Positions 1 through 7,561 of a stretch of 19,407 bases of DNA are shown here, piece by piece (position 1 is the first letter of the stretch; every line of letters begins with the position of its first letter). The position numbers were made by a program, and so were the translations under genes. This DNA comes from an uncultured Oscillospiraceae bacterium (GTDB taxonomy: Bacteria; Bacillota; Clostridia; Oscillospirales; Oscillospiraceae), in NCBI GenBank assembly GCA_910583885.1, contig CAJUAC010000055.1:1-19407 (forward strand), given 5' to 3'. The notes beneath the pieces were generated by a model. The model made no database searches and was not told where the DNA came from. It worked only from the letters and a program-made list of their open reading frames with translations.

Positions 1-2779
1 CTCCGCCCGGCGGGTTCTGGCCGCCCTCCTGGGGTGGGCTGTCGTTGCCTCCGCCACCCTGCGGCTCCTGGTAGTCCGTGGATCCCGCTCCGCCCATGCC
101 AGGCCCCTGCGGGCCTGGTTTGTTGTTCTTGGTCCAGTCGTCCAGCATTTTGGCCAGCTGGGCCAGCGGTGCCTCCTCCGGTTCGTCCATCCAGTTCCCC
201 ATGTCCGGGGCCTCCGGCATATTGCTGGCCCCCTGGAGCATGGCGGACAGTTTGGACAGCGGCAGGACCGCCTCCGGCTCTCCGCCCTCGCCGGCCTCCA
301 GGATGGTGGGGGCGGTGACAATGCCGCCGGTGGCCAGCTGCGGAATAGTTGGAATGTTAAAGCCCAGGGTGGTCCCGCCCACGCCCGGCACCCAGTCCGG
401 GATCGTGACGGATATACCGTTGATCTTCTCCAGCACAAAATTGATGGCGGAAATAACCGCGTTAATGGGGGCTTTTGCCAGATTGACGATCATACCAAAC
501 AAATTCCCGAAAATATCCACAATGTTCTGCCATGCGCCGGACCAGTTGCCAGTGAAAACATTTTGCACAAAATCAATAATTCCGCTGAAAATGGCCTTTA
601 TGTTCTCAATGGCGGCGGAAATACTGGCGGCCCAGCCGGAAAAGAGGGCGCCCAGGAATGGGAATTTTTCCTGCAGGAACGCGGCCACAGAATTGATGGC
701 GGCCTGCACCCCGTTGGCCAGCATATTCATGGGCGCCATGGCTATGGAGGCCACGGTGCTGAAAATCGCGCCGAAGATGTTGACCACATTCTGCCAGGCG
801 GCGGACCAGTTGCCGGAAAATACGTTCTGGACAAACTGGATTGCGTTCTGGAGGATCACCTGGACATTGGACCACACTTTTTGAACGGTGGCCCACAGGG
901 ACCCCAGCACAGCGCCCAGCACCGGGAAACGGCTGGAAATGGCGGCGATCCCCGCCTGTACCGCGTTATCAATGGCGGGCCAGATGGAGGTGCCGATCTC
1001 CAGAATGGCGGTAAATCCGGCCACGGCCAGATTGCCCAGCCCGGTCAGCGCGTTTCCAAAAATATTCTGGAGGCCCTGCAGGGCTTTGTCCCAGTCGCCA
1101 GTAAACACACCGGTGATAAAATCGGCTATTCCGGTAAATATGCCCAGGATATTCCCAGCCACGGGGGCCAGTAACTCCACCGCCCGCTCCAGGCCGTTCA
1201 GCAGGGCATTTCCCAGCATATCCAGCATGGGGGCGGCCTTTTCCCATATAGCGCCCGCCATATTGGCCAGGGCGCCGCCCAGGGTTTGCAGCTGGCCCCA
1301 CAGGACCATGACAGTTTCCCGGAATTTCTCGCTTTTGTTCCACAGCAGGACAAGCCCCGCCGCCACCAGGGCGATCACCCCGGCGATCAGTGCCAGCTTG
1401 ACGTTGCCCATGCCCAGCACTTTGGCCAGCAGGTTCCCGTTCTTGGAGGCCGCGCCCAAAATGGTGGACAGGTTTTTCACCGCGCCCACAGCGGCAGACG
1501 CCACTTTCAGGCCCTTAAAGGCCCCCACGGCTGTCACTACCGCGCCGCCCACGGCCAGGATCGTGTTTCGGTTCTCCCACAGGGCTTTCCCGCCCTCCAT
1601 GATCATTGGGATAATTTCCCCAGCCTTTTCCGCCACGACGGGCAGGACGTTATTGGCCAGGTACTCCAGCCCCTCCTTGGCGTATGGTGCCAGCTGTTCC
1701 CCGATCTGCAGTTGTAACTCCGAAACGGCAGACTGGAAAATGGCGGTTGCTCCCGCCAGGTTGTCGGTGTTTGCCTTGGCCACTTCCAGCAGTACGTCTT
1801 TGTGGTCCATTATGTCGGTTTCCAGGTTGGACCACGCGCTTGCGGCACCGTCTGCGCCCTCCGCCACGGCGTCCAGCAGGTAGGACATTTCCGTGAAATA
1901 GTTGGTGCCCGCTATGTTCTTCATGTAGGCCAGCCGCTCCGCGTCTGACAGGGTGGACAGGGCGGCGGACGTGTCGCCCAGCACCGTTTCCAGTCCACGG
2001 AAATTTCCGGCGCTGTCGAATACAGCCACGCCCAGGTCCTTAAATGCGGACAGGGCGGCGGTGTTTGTGGTCATGCGGGACAACATGGAATTTAGCGCGG
2101 TGCCAGCCTCGGATCCCTTTGTGCCGTTGTTGGCCAGGACACCCAGGGCGGTGGACAGGTCGCCCATGTCCACCCCGGCGGTCTTTGCCGCGCCACCGCA
2201 CCCTATGAACGCCTCCAGCAGACTTTCCGCCGTGGTGTTGCTGGCCCGCTGGGCTTGGACGGCCAGATCCAGATAGTCGCTCATATCGGCCACTTCCAGG
2301 CCCAGGGCGGACATACTATCTGTTACAAGGTCGCTGCACCTGGCCAGGTCCATGCCCGTGGCCTCACTGGCCCGCAGGATAGGCTCCAGTCCCGCCATGC
2401 TCTGCTCCACGTCCCAGCCGGCCAGGGCCATGTAGCCCATGGCCTCCGCCGCCTCGGTGGCGGTTTTGGTGGTCTTGGCGCCCATTTCACGGGCCGCCGC
2501 CTCCATCAGTTCATATTCTTCTGCGGTGGCCCGCGCTGTGACCGCCGTGCTGTCCATGGCCGCCTCAAATTCCGAATAGGCGGACAAGGAGGAGGCGGCG
2601 ACGCCCGCCGCCGCCGTGGCTACCCCGGCCAGTGCCGTGGCCGCTGCGGTCCCCACCGCTTTGGCCGCGTTGCCCAGGGTATTCAGATCCTTTTCTGCCG
2701 CCGAACAGGCCGCCTTTAGGGATCCGTCCGTCTTTCCGGCGATTTTCAGCAGCATTTCATAGGTCTTACTTTTTGCCAC
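1..2779 (-). CDS. Tail tape measure protein (3' end beyond window)
   Basis: The protein sets tail length and is threaded inside the tail tube. The frame is open from a GTG at 2779 to the left edge, about 926 codons, so the C-terminus is missing. I translated it by hand and saw no stop. The N-terminus (MAKSKTYEMLLKIAGK) leads into a TP901-type tape measure region with EMGAKTTKTATEAAEAMGYM, and two hydrophobic stretches follow (around ILAVGGAVVTAVGAF and ALIAGVIALVAAGLVLLW). Three related motifs of the form F-S/T-G-N/D-W-x3-W/L-Q-x4-IFG recur near 1110, 820 and 555. The last part carries TGGIVTAPTILEAGEGGEPE, common near tape measure C-termini, then a Gly/Pro/Gln-rich tail. The start overlaps the end of the frameshifted chaperone frame by 14 nt; GGAGGAGG lies about 12 nt upstream, a rather long spacing. 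Confidence 0.93.
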   Translation of the reverse strand, partial: MAKSKTYEMLLKIAGKTDGSLKAACSAAEKDLNTLGNAAKAVGTAAATALAGVATAAAGVAASSLSAYSEFEAAMDSTAVTARATAEEYELMEAAAREMGAKTTKTATEAAEAMGYMALAGWDVEQSMAGLEPILRASEATGMDLARCSDLVTDSMSALGLEVADMSDYLDLAVQAQRASNTTAESLLEAFIGCGGAAKTAGVDMGDLSTALGVLANNGTKGSEAGTALNSMLSRMTTNTAALSAFKDLGVAVFDSAGNFRGLETVLGDTSAALSTLSDAERLAYMKNIAGTNYFTEMSYLLDAVAEGADGAASAWSNLETDIMDHKDVLLEVAKANTDNLAGATAIFQSAVSELQLQIGEQLAPYAKEGLEYLANNVLPVVAEKAGEIIPMIMEGGKALWENRNTILAVGGAVVTAVGAFKGLKVASAAVGAVKNLSTILGAASKNGNLLAKVLGMGNVKLALIAGVIALVAAGLVLLWNKSEKFRETVMVLWGQLQTLGGALANMAGAIWEKAAPMLDMLGNALLNGLERAVELLAPVAGNILGIFTGIADFITGVFTGDWDKALQGLQNIFGNALTGLGNLAVAGFTAILEIGTSIWPAIDNAVQAGIAAISSRFPVLGAVLGSLWATVQKVWSNVQVILQNAIQFVQNVFSGNWSAAWQNVVNIFGAIFSTVASIAMAPMNMLANGVQAAINSVAAFLQEKFPFLGALFSGWAASISAAIENIKAIFSGIIDFVQNVFTGNWSGAWQNIVDIFGNLFGMIVNLAKAPINAVISAINFVLEKINGISVTIPDWVPGVGGTTLGFNIPTIPQLATGGIVTAPTILEAGEGGEPEAVLPLSKLSAMLQGASNMPEAPDMGNWMDEPEEAPLAQLAKMLDDWTKNNKPGPQGPGMGGAGSTDYQEPQGGGGNDSPPQEGGQNPPGG

Positions 2780-3331
2780 GGCGTTTTTTCGCCTCCTCCC
2801 ACATGGCTTTGACCATTTCCGCGTAGTCGTTCACGTCGTCCACCTGCAGGGATAAAAAGAACTCCGGGCCACTATGTAACTGCATAGACAGGGCCACACA
2901 GCCCTTGCGGATCGCCTCCGGTGTTAGTCCTCCCCATCCCCGCCGTACAGAAAATTTGTGACCAGGGCTTTCAGCTTGATGGCCTCTTTAGCAGGCAGGC
3001 CGGTGAAGAACTCCAGGGGCAGCTTGGCCACACGCTGGGCCAGGTAGGTGCAAAACGTCAGGGACATTTCCTGCAGGGCCGGGTTCATGCCGGGGTTTTT
3101 CTTGGCCGTGATCTTGCCCACGTTCTCCAGCACCCCCGCCGTCACGTCCTCCAGGCCAGACAGGTCCACCTCGGTGTATTCCACCCCGCCGAACTTGTAC
3201 GGCTTGGAAAACCGCAGCACCAGGTCCTCCGGCTCGGTGTCCTCCGCGTCCTCGGTCCTGTTCTCCGCCTGGGCGGCCTGCATGGCCTCCATTTCCGCCT
3301 GCTGGGTGGTATCCTTTTTGTTCTTTTCCAT
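2766..3331 (-). CDS. Tail assembly chaperone, -1 frameshift fusion (E-E' type)
   Basis: The zero frame reads ACA AAT TTT CTG, which contains the canonical -1 slippery heptamer A AAT TTT at 2957-2951, nine codons before the zero-frame stop. Slipping back one base after TTT opens 61 further codons ending at TAA 2768-2766. The added part starts SVRRGWGGLTPEAIRKG and ends in the Lys/Arg-rich EEAKKRRGKK. The fusion would be 188 aa. No stop interrupts the extension, no separate start with a good ribosome site precedes it, and it fills the whole gap to the tape measure start. In lambda (G-GT), P2 (E-E') and many relatives the minor fusion links tail tube subunits to the tape measure. The shift itself is inferred from sequence. 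Confidence 0.85.
2924..3331 (-). CDS. Tail assembly chaperone, zero-frame product (gpE/gp41-like)
   Basis: A 135-aa protein between the tail tube and tape measure genes, the standard place for the chaperone that coats the tape measure during tube assembly. The body has LVLRFSKPYKFGGVEYTEVD near residues 37-56, matching the Mu gp41/P2 E-type chaperone family, after a Gln/Glu-rich N-terminus. The ATG at 3331 is chosen because AAAGGAG lies 9 nt upstream; a longer open frame upstream starts inside the tail tube gene and reads as Trp/Arg/Ser-rich shadow sequence. The last codons contain a slippery heptamer, so a longer fusion is expected (separate entry). Family assignment rests on position plus motif. 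Confidence 0.85.
   Translation of the reverse strand: MEKNKKDTTQQAEMEAMQAAQAENRTEDAEDTEPEDLVLRFSKPYKFGGVEYTEVDLSGLEDVTAGVLENVGKITAKKNPGMNPALQEMSLTFCTYLAQRVAKLPLEFFTGLPAKEAIKLKALVTNFLYGGDGED
2951..2957 (-). promoter_or_regulatory. Programmed -1 ribosomal frameshift slippery site AAATTTT
   Basis: Read on the minus strand, the heptamer fits X XXY YYZ with codons AAT and TTT in the zero frame, and both tRNAs can re-pair as AAA and TTT. A G-rich stretch (GGCGGGGATGGGGAGG) starts about 6 nt downstream and could pair with C-rich sequence further on. I did not fold it. Confidence 0.8.
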
Positions 3332-3368
3332 TGTGAAAAACTCCTTTCTGTTATCCGCCGCCGGCGGT

Positions 3369-3884
3369 TTAGCACATTTCCTTGATCTTTGCCAGAATGT
3401 CCACGCCCCGGATCTTGAAAACCTCGTTGATCTTGTCCAGTTCCACCATGGGCTTGTCCTCCAGTTCAATCAGGATGTAGAGAATCGTCAATTTCACGCT
3501 GGTGTCCATACCGTTGGCGGCCTTGACCTTTCCGGGGTCAAAACTGGCCATACGTCCCCGGACCACCACACGCATGGGCCGGAACTCAATGTCTCCGCTG
3601 GCGTCGGTGGTTTGCTGGGCGCCCCGCAGTTCCAGCTGGACCGCCCTGGTCTGGTCCAGCATTTCCACGGCCTCCTCATCCAGCACCCGGAACGGGATTT
3701 CAATTTCCATGTTGGAGAAATAGCCCACGGTGGGATCGTCGAACTCACCCAGGACGCCCGCGCCGCTCACCGTTTCGCTGGACGCCTCAAAAGGGGGCAG
3801 GGTGACCTCCTCCCCCATGCCCAGCAGGCGGTTTCCCGCGTTGTAGACGTTGTATTTATTGATCTTGGTCGGAATAGTTTTCAT
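3369..3884 (-). CDS. Major tail tube protein (P2 FII-like)
   Basis: A 171-aa subunit of the inner tail tube. The N-terminus contains KINKYNVYNAGNRLLGMGEE followed by VTLPPFEA and SGAGVLGEFDDPTVG, the recognisable pattern of the P2 FII/contractile-tail tube family, and EIEIPFRVLDEE follows. The length matches the family (about 170 aa). The ATG follows GGGAGG with a 5-nt gap, and the gene lies 12 nt after the sheath gene, so sheath and tube are probably made from one transcript. Nothing looks broken. Confidence 0.93.
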   Translation of the reverse strand: MKTIPTKINKYNVYNAGNRLLGMGEEVTLPPFEASSETVSGAGVLGEFDDPTVGYFSNMEIEIPFRVLDEEAVEMLDQTRAVQLELRGAQQTTDASGDIEFRPMRVVVRGRMASFDPGKVKAANGMDTSVKLTILYILIELEDKPMVELDKINEVFKIRGVDILAKIKEMC

Positions 3885-3896
3885 GCTTACCTCCCG

Positions 3897-5357
3897 TTAC
3901 GCGGTCAGGGCCGCCGTCAGGGCGTCCACGTCATACTCCCGAATATTCTCGATGTACTCCGCCGGGATATAGGGGGCCATGAACGTGTGGACGGTCAGGT
4001 GGCCATTGATCAGGTTGGTGGCCGGGTTCTCACTCTCCAGGAACTCCAGCCGGTAGCCGGCGCAGTAGTCGCGGGCCACATAGCCGTTACCCACAATGTT
4101 CTGGCTGTCCACGATGGACCGGATCAGCCGCTTATTGCCCGGCTTGTCCACTTTCTGGAAATAAGTGCGAATAAAGTTGTTTCCATCCCAGTCGAAGAAA
4201 CGCCGCACCGCAAACCACCGATCCTTGGGGTCCGTGGTGGATGGATAGGCCGCCGTGCTGTTGCCCCAGGACTTGAAACCGTTCATATTGATGGCGGTGG
4301 TGATCCCGTTGGCGTTCAGCATATCGTTGGCCTGCTGCTGGTCCAGGACCACCTCGGTGCCGTCCGCCAGCACGGTGGCGGTGATCCGCAGGTCCTTATT
4401 GGACGGGCTTTCATAGGGCACGTCTGCGTTGCTGGCGTCGGTGTAGGCGGTCAGGGCGCCGAACATGGCGGAATAGTGGTAAATCTTATCCCCCACCGCC
4501 ACCATAGGCCACAGGGCCACGGCATGGTTGGAGGTTGCCCCCATCTTTTCCTTGGCCACCTTGGCGTCCGTGTAGACAGCTGCGCCGTTGTCGCCCTCCG
4601 TGGGAATATCCAGCAGGCAGTTGCAGACGAAAACGCCGTTGATGGCCTCGGTTTTCGCCTGGAGCGCCGCCGCCACCACTGCGTCCCCGCTCCAGCCGGG
4701 GGCCAGCAGCAGACCGGGCACCATGCCCAGCTTGGGGTAAATGTGCCGGATCAGTTCCATGCCGGTTTCCTGGCCGGTCAGGGCGTCCACGCCGCCCATC
4801 ACGTCCTCGCGGGTCACACCGGCGGGGTTCAGGCTCTTGCCCGCCACGGACAGCGCGGCAGCCTCCTGGGCGGCCTGGGACAGAATGGTGATCAGCACGT
4901 TGCCGTCATTGTCGTGGGCGGCAATATAGTCACTTTCCGCCACCAGTTCCGCGTCCCCGTTCTTGACCACCAGGGTGTCCAGCAGGGTATAGGGCTTTGT
5001 ATAGACCACCTGGCCGTCTACCACGGGGCAGTCCTCCGCCTCGTTCACGGTGGTGTGGCTGGCCTTTTTGGGGTCCAGCACGTTCACCAGGATAATGGGG
5101 GCGATATTGAACACACGGAAACAGGCGTCAATGCTCTGGCACAGGGTAAAGTCCTTGAAATTGTCGGAATAGCCCACGTTCTGGCTGCACTCCGCAAAGG
5201 AATAGCACAGCATGGGCTTATTGACCGCCGCCGCCGGATCCCTGGACAGGTGAATGGGGGCGGTCCCGAAAATGACCTGCAGGCCCGCGCTGCCCTGAAT
5301 GGGGGCGGTCAGGCTGGTGTCGATCTCGGAATTATAAACGCCGTGGAAATAAGACAT
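3897..5357 (-). CDS. Tail sheath protein (P2 FI / Mu gpL type)
   Basis: A 486-aa protein that forms the contractile outer sheath and therefore marks the phage as a myovirus. The N-terminus MSYFHGVYNSEIDTS and AGLQVIFGTAPIHL is typical of P2 FI-like sheaths. The C-terminal half has DRWFAVRRFFDWDGNNFIR and GYRLEFLESENPATNLINGH, conserved in the sheath C-terminal domain that contacts the tube. The length fits the short sheath class. The ATG is preceded by AAAGGAGG with a 9-nt A-rich spacer. The gene is followed directly by the tail tube gene, the usual order. Confidence 0.95.
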   Translation of the reverse strand: MSYFHGVYNSEIDTSLTAPIQGSAGLQVIFGTAPIHLSRDPAAAVNKPMLCYSFAECSQNVGYSDNFKDFTLCQSIDACFRVFNIAPIILVNVLDPKKASHTTVNEAEDCPVVDGQVVYTKPYTLLDTLVVKNGDAELVAESDYIAAHDNDGNVLITILSQAAQEAAALSVAGKSLNPAGVTREDVMGGVDALTGQETGMELIRHIYPKLGMVPGLLLAPGWSGDAVVAAALQAKTEAINGVFVCNCLLDIPTEGDNGAAVYTDAKVAKEKMGATSNHAVALWPMVAVGDKIYHYSAMFGALTAYTDASNADVPYESPSNKDLRITATVLADGTEVVLDQQQANDMLNANGITTAINMNGFKSWGNSTAAYPSTTDPKDRWFAVRRFFDWDGNNFIRTYFQKVDKPGNKRLIRSIVDSQNIVGNGYVARDYCAGYRLEFLESENPATNLINGHLTVHTFMAPYIPAEYIENIREYDVDALTAALTA

Positions 5358-5372
5358 TTTCTTTTTCCTCCT

Positions 5373-5630
5373 TTAGCCGTTCCCCTGTGCCTTGCGGTAC
5401 AGGGTGTAATAGCGCCCGGCCCCGGCGTGGAACTGCCGCCGGACCTCCGGCAGCTGGTCCAGGGGGACCACCAGGCCGCCCAGGACCGGCTTTTCCTTGA
5501 CGGCCTCCGCCAGCGCGGCGGGCGTCCCGTTGGTGTACGTTGTGTACTGGACGGCCACGCCGGGAATGGTGGGGCCGCAGTAGACCACCGGGCCAGTGGC
5601 CTGGGTGGTCTTTTTGGGGTCTTTGCTCAT
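5373..5630 (-). CDS. Small conserved phage protein upstream of the tail sheath
   Basis: An 85-aa protein of unknown function starting MSKDPKKTTQATGPVVYCGP. The ATG at 5630 overlaps the stop of the preceding tail gene (ATGA) and has a strong AAGGAGGTG site 8 nt upstream; the longer frame starting at 5726 is rejected as shadow. The sequence is mostly beta-like with many Gly, Thr and Val residues, and Tyr residues near the end (GRYYTLYRKAQ). No transmembrane segment or signal peptide is seen. Mu-like phages carry a short gene just before the sheath (DUF2635) and this sits in the same place, but I do not recognise the sequence as that family. Confidence 0.75.
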   Translation of the reverse strand: MSKDPKKTTQATGPVVYCGPTIPGVAVQYTTYTNGTPAALAEAVKEKPVLGGLVVPLDQLPEVRRQFHAGAGRYYTLYRKAQGNG

Positions 5631-6178
5631 GTCTCTGGCACCTCCTTGAAGATGGCCGGCGCGGAAAGTTTCAGCGCCATGGCCGCAAAATAATAGGGGT
5701 GGGTGTCCTCCTCTTGTGTCACCCACTTAATGGGGTATTGCACCTCATAGCGCCGCGCCACTATGTTGTTTGCGGCGTAATGTGTCAGAATTTTGTTGAC
5801 GATGTGGAGCGCGTCCCGGAAACCCTGGCGGTTCGGGTCCGGGTCGCAGACGCACACCACCAGGACGGCCTCCACCGTCTGCCGTTCATCCTGGGCGGGC
5901 AGTTCGCCGCCCGGTAGGCGGACGATCACATAAGGCTCCGGCACGTCCTCCGGCTCGATTTCCTCCGCCGGTGCCTGGTCCTCCAGCTGTTCCGCCTCCG
6001 GGTCCAGGTCCTCCACAGGCTCCTGGTCCTCCTCAATGTCAGATCCCGCTCGGATCGGCACGTCCTGGGGATATACCCGGATCCTCCGCTCCATGCCTGC
6101 GGAATTTTTTAGGGTTTCCCCCTCAAAAAGCTGTTCCAGGTCCGCCACCATGGCGTCCTGCAAAAATTCTTGTGTCAC
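5627..6178 (-). CDS. Probable tail terminator / tail completion protein
   Basis: A 183-aa protein placed where gpU-like tail terminators lie, between the gpZ-like protein and the sheath. It starts at GTG with AGGAGG 9-10 nt upstream (MTQEFLQDAMVADLEQLF). The centre, residues 48-82, is a highly acidic Glu/Asp/Pro stretch that looks like a disordered insert. The C-terminal part (ALHIVNKILTHYAAN and YEVQYPIKWVTQEEDTHPYY) resembles the final strands of small tail-completion proteins. The role is inferred mostly from order. Its 5' end faces the promoter of the plus-strand gene head-on: its ribosome binding site abuts the -35 box of that promoter. Confidence 0.6.
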   Translation of the reverse strand: MTQEFLQDAMVADLEQLFEGETLKNSAGMERRIRVYPQDVPIRAGSDIEEDQEPVEDLDPEAEQLEDQAPAEEIEPEDVPEPYVIVRLPGGELPAQDERQTVEAVLVVCVCDPDPNRQGFRDALHIVNKILTHYAANNIVARRYEVQYPIKWVTQEEDTHPYYFAAMALKLSAPAIFKEVPET

Positions 6179-6192
6179 TTGTCCTTGCCTCC

Positions 6193-6221
6193 TTGACTTG
6201 TGACTTTTTGCCGCTTATAAT
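6193..6221 (+). promoter_or_regulatory. Near-consensus sigma-70/sigma-A promoter for the plus-strand moron gene
   Basis: TTGACT at 6193-6198 and a perfect TATAAT at 6216-6221 are separated by exactly 17 nt. The region from about 6193 to 6280 is AT-rich against a GC-rich background. The start codon lies about 52 nt beyond the expected transcription start. No operator-like inverted repeat is obvious, so expression may be constitutive, for example in the lysogen. Confidence 0.9.
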
Positions 6222-6280
6222 AACTTTGTAGCGTTGGAATAATCAGCACAATTCGACAATGTTCTACATAGGAGGATAAA

Positions 6281-6928
6281 ATGAAAATAGGTGGAATTAT
6301 TCTTGTGATCCTGGGCCTGCTTTGTCTGCCGCAGGGCTTGATCTTCATAGTTCCCGGCGTGATCCTGTTTCTGCTTTCGCAAAAGAGGAAACAGGCTGCA
6401 AACTCCAGCGACGGCCCGGCCCCCAGTCGTTCCGGGGGCGGCTCTCAAAATGCCCCGCCGGTTCCTCCGGTTGTGATCTCGCCCGATCTTGACGGCTCCG
6501 CCGGGTCGTCCTTTGGTTCCTGGGACGTTTCGATCCACGGTGCGGATGGTCAGGACGTGCGAATGGACCGGGCGCTGTTCCAGAATATTGTGATCCGGTC
6601 CTATGACCCCGCCACCGGCTCCGCCGAAATATTGGGCACCCGTGGGGAGGTCTACAAAACCGATCTGGACCGCTGTACCTGCGAAGATTTCCAGCGGCGC
6701 GGCCTGCCATGCAAGCATATTTACAAGCTGGCCCTGGCCCGTGGATATTCCATAGACGCCTTTTTCTCCGCCCGTTCCGATGTGGTGTTATACGCGGACG
6801 GGTGCCAGGTGTACCATACCAGCCCGGATTGCCGGGGCCTGCGGAACAGGTATTCCCGGCGGTCCACGGTGTCCATGGCGGAACACAATGGCCTGCGGCC
6901 CTGTAAAACCTGCTGCGGCGGGAAATAG
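6281..6928 (+). CDS. Membrane-anchored SWIM zinc-finger protein (moron gene)
   Basis: The only convincing plus-strand gene, 215 aa. It starts at an ATG with AGGAGG five nt upstream. Residues 4-32 form a hydrophobic hairpin (two short segments around a Pro-Gln turn) followed by KRK, so the rest is probably cytoplasmic. A Pro/Ser/Gly-rich linker runs from about 40 to 80. Residues 132-146 give C-x-C-x9-C-x-H (CTCEDFQRRGLPCKH), the SWIM zinc-finger pattern, associated with DNA or protein binding. A second cluster follows: VYHTSPDC (His179, Cys184) and GLRPCKTCC (Cys208, Cys211), resembling the short zinc-binding tails with a GLRPCxxC ending. It is flanked by its own promoter and terminator and interrupts a tightly packed minus-strand tail operon. 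Lysogenic conversion or exclusion of other phages is plausible; the biochemical role is unknown. Confidence 0.9.
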   Translation: MKIGGIILVILGLLCLPQGLIFIVPGVILFLLSQKRKQAANSSDGPAPSRSGGGSQNAPPVPPVVISPDLDGSAGSSFGSWDVSIHGADGQDVRMDRALFQNIVIRSYDPATGSAEILGTRGEVYKTDLDRCTCEDFQRRGLPCKHIYKLALARGYSIDAFFSARSDVVLYADGCQVYHTSPDCRGLRNRYSRRSTVSMAEHNGLRPCKTCCGGK

Positions 6929-6936
6929 CACCCCAC

Positions 6937-6963
6937 ACGGCGGCCTATGTGCCGCCGTTTTTT
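6937..6963 (+). terminator. Intrinsic terminator of the moron gene
   Basis: ACGGCGGC pairs with GCCGCCGT around the 6-nt loop CTATGT; the run of T extends from 6958 to 6963. It lies 9 nt after the plus-strand stop codon, and its T-run overlaps the stop codon of the convergent minus-strand gene. There is no T-run on the minus-strand side, so it should act in one direction only. Confidence 0.92.
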
Positions 6964-7561
6964 ATGCCTTGCCCAAAACCTTTTGGATCCGCTTGTCTAT
7001 TTCACTCTGGAGGGTTTCATAGGCCAGCGTTTCCGCCTTTTCCCTCACCGTTTCGTTGCCCAGCATAAAGGGCACGGCGGGGGACAGCAGTTTTTTGACC
7101 GGCAGGCGGTCCGCGCCCTTGCGCTGGATAATAGCCACATGGCCGCTTGCAAACTTTGTTATAAAGGCTTTCAGCCCGTCCATTTCCAGCGGTTTCATAC
7201 CGCCGGACGCCAGGACCTGCGCCGCCGCCGCTCCGGTTTTGGTGTTCGGCCTGGTCATAAACGCCATAATGTCCTGCATGGGTCCCCTGGACCGGATCGC
7301 CGCTGACATATTCGCCGTGGTGGCGGTCAGGACTTTGGGACCGCCCAGGCTTTCGTCTTTCAGGGCTTTGGTGTCTTTTATGGCATATTCGCCCTTGGCG
7401 TCCTTTACAAGCTGCTTTCTGACCTTGCGGGCGGTGGAGTTGACGGCGTTTTTCAGAATATTGGGGGCCGCGATCTGGTCCGGCAGGCTGTTCAGCTGTT
7501 GAATAATCTTCTGCAGTTCGCCCTCCACGTCAATGCGGATCATGGCCTCGGTTCCGCTCAC
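6962..7561 (-). CDS. gpZ-like minor tail protein (tail completion)
   Basis: A 199-aa protein similar to the lambda/prophage minor tail protein Z family, which acts at the head-proximal end of the tail. The N-terminus is an amphipathic helix region (IRIDVEGELQKIIQQLNSLP), then NAVNSTARKVRKQLVKDAKG, and the C-terminal half has the family-like LPVKKLLSPAVPFMLGNE near residues 156-173. The GTG start overlaps the upstream TGA (GTGA) and is served by GGAGG 10 nt upstream; an in-frame ATG six codons later is a weaker alternative. It ends exactly where the moron terminator begins, suggesting the cassette inserted right after it. Confidence 0.8.
   Translation of the reverse strand: MSGTEAMIRIDVEGELQKIIQQLNSLPDQIAAPNILKNAVNSTARKVRKQLVKDAKGEYAIKDTKALKDESLGGPKVLTATTANMSAAIRSRGPMQDIMAFMTRPNTKTGAAAAQVLASGGMKPLEMDGLKAFITKFASGHVAIIQRKGADRLPVKKLLSPAVPFMLGNETVREKAETLAYETLQSEIDKRIQKVLGKA

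Noticed and set aside
78..1883. Plus-strand open frames of 268 and 331 codons at the left end
   Set aside because: Antisense to the tape measure protein, which I translated without a stop through this region; the plus-strand products are Ala/Ser/Pro-rich with no domain.
3048..5693. An 881-codon open frame on the plus strand
   Set aside because: It runs antisense across the chaperone, tail tube, sheath and small gene, crossing their boundaries. The composition (His/Gly/Gln/Val-rich) is the usual mirror of GC-rich coding DNA, and the minus-strand genes have clear families and ribosome sites.
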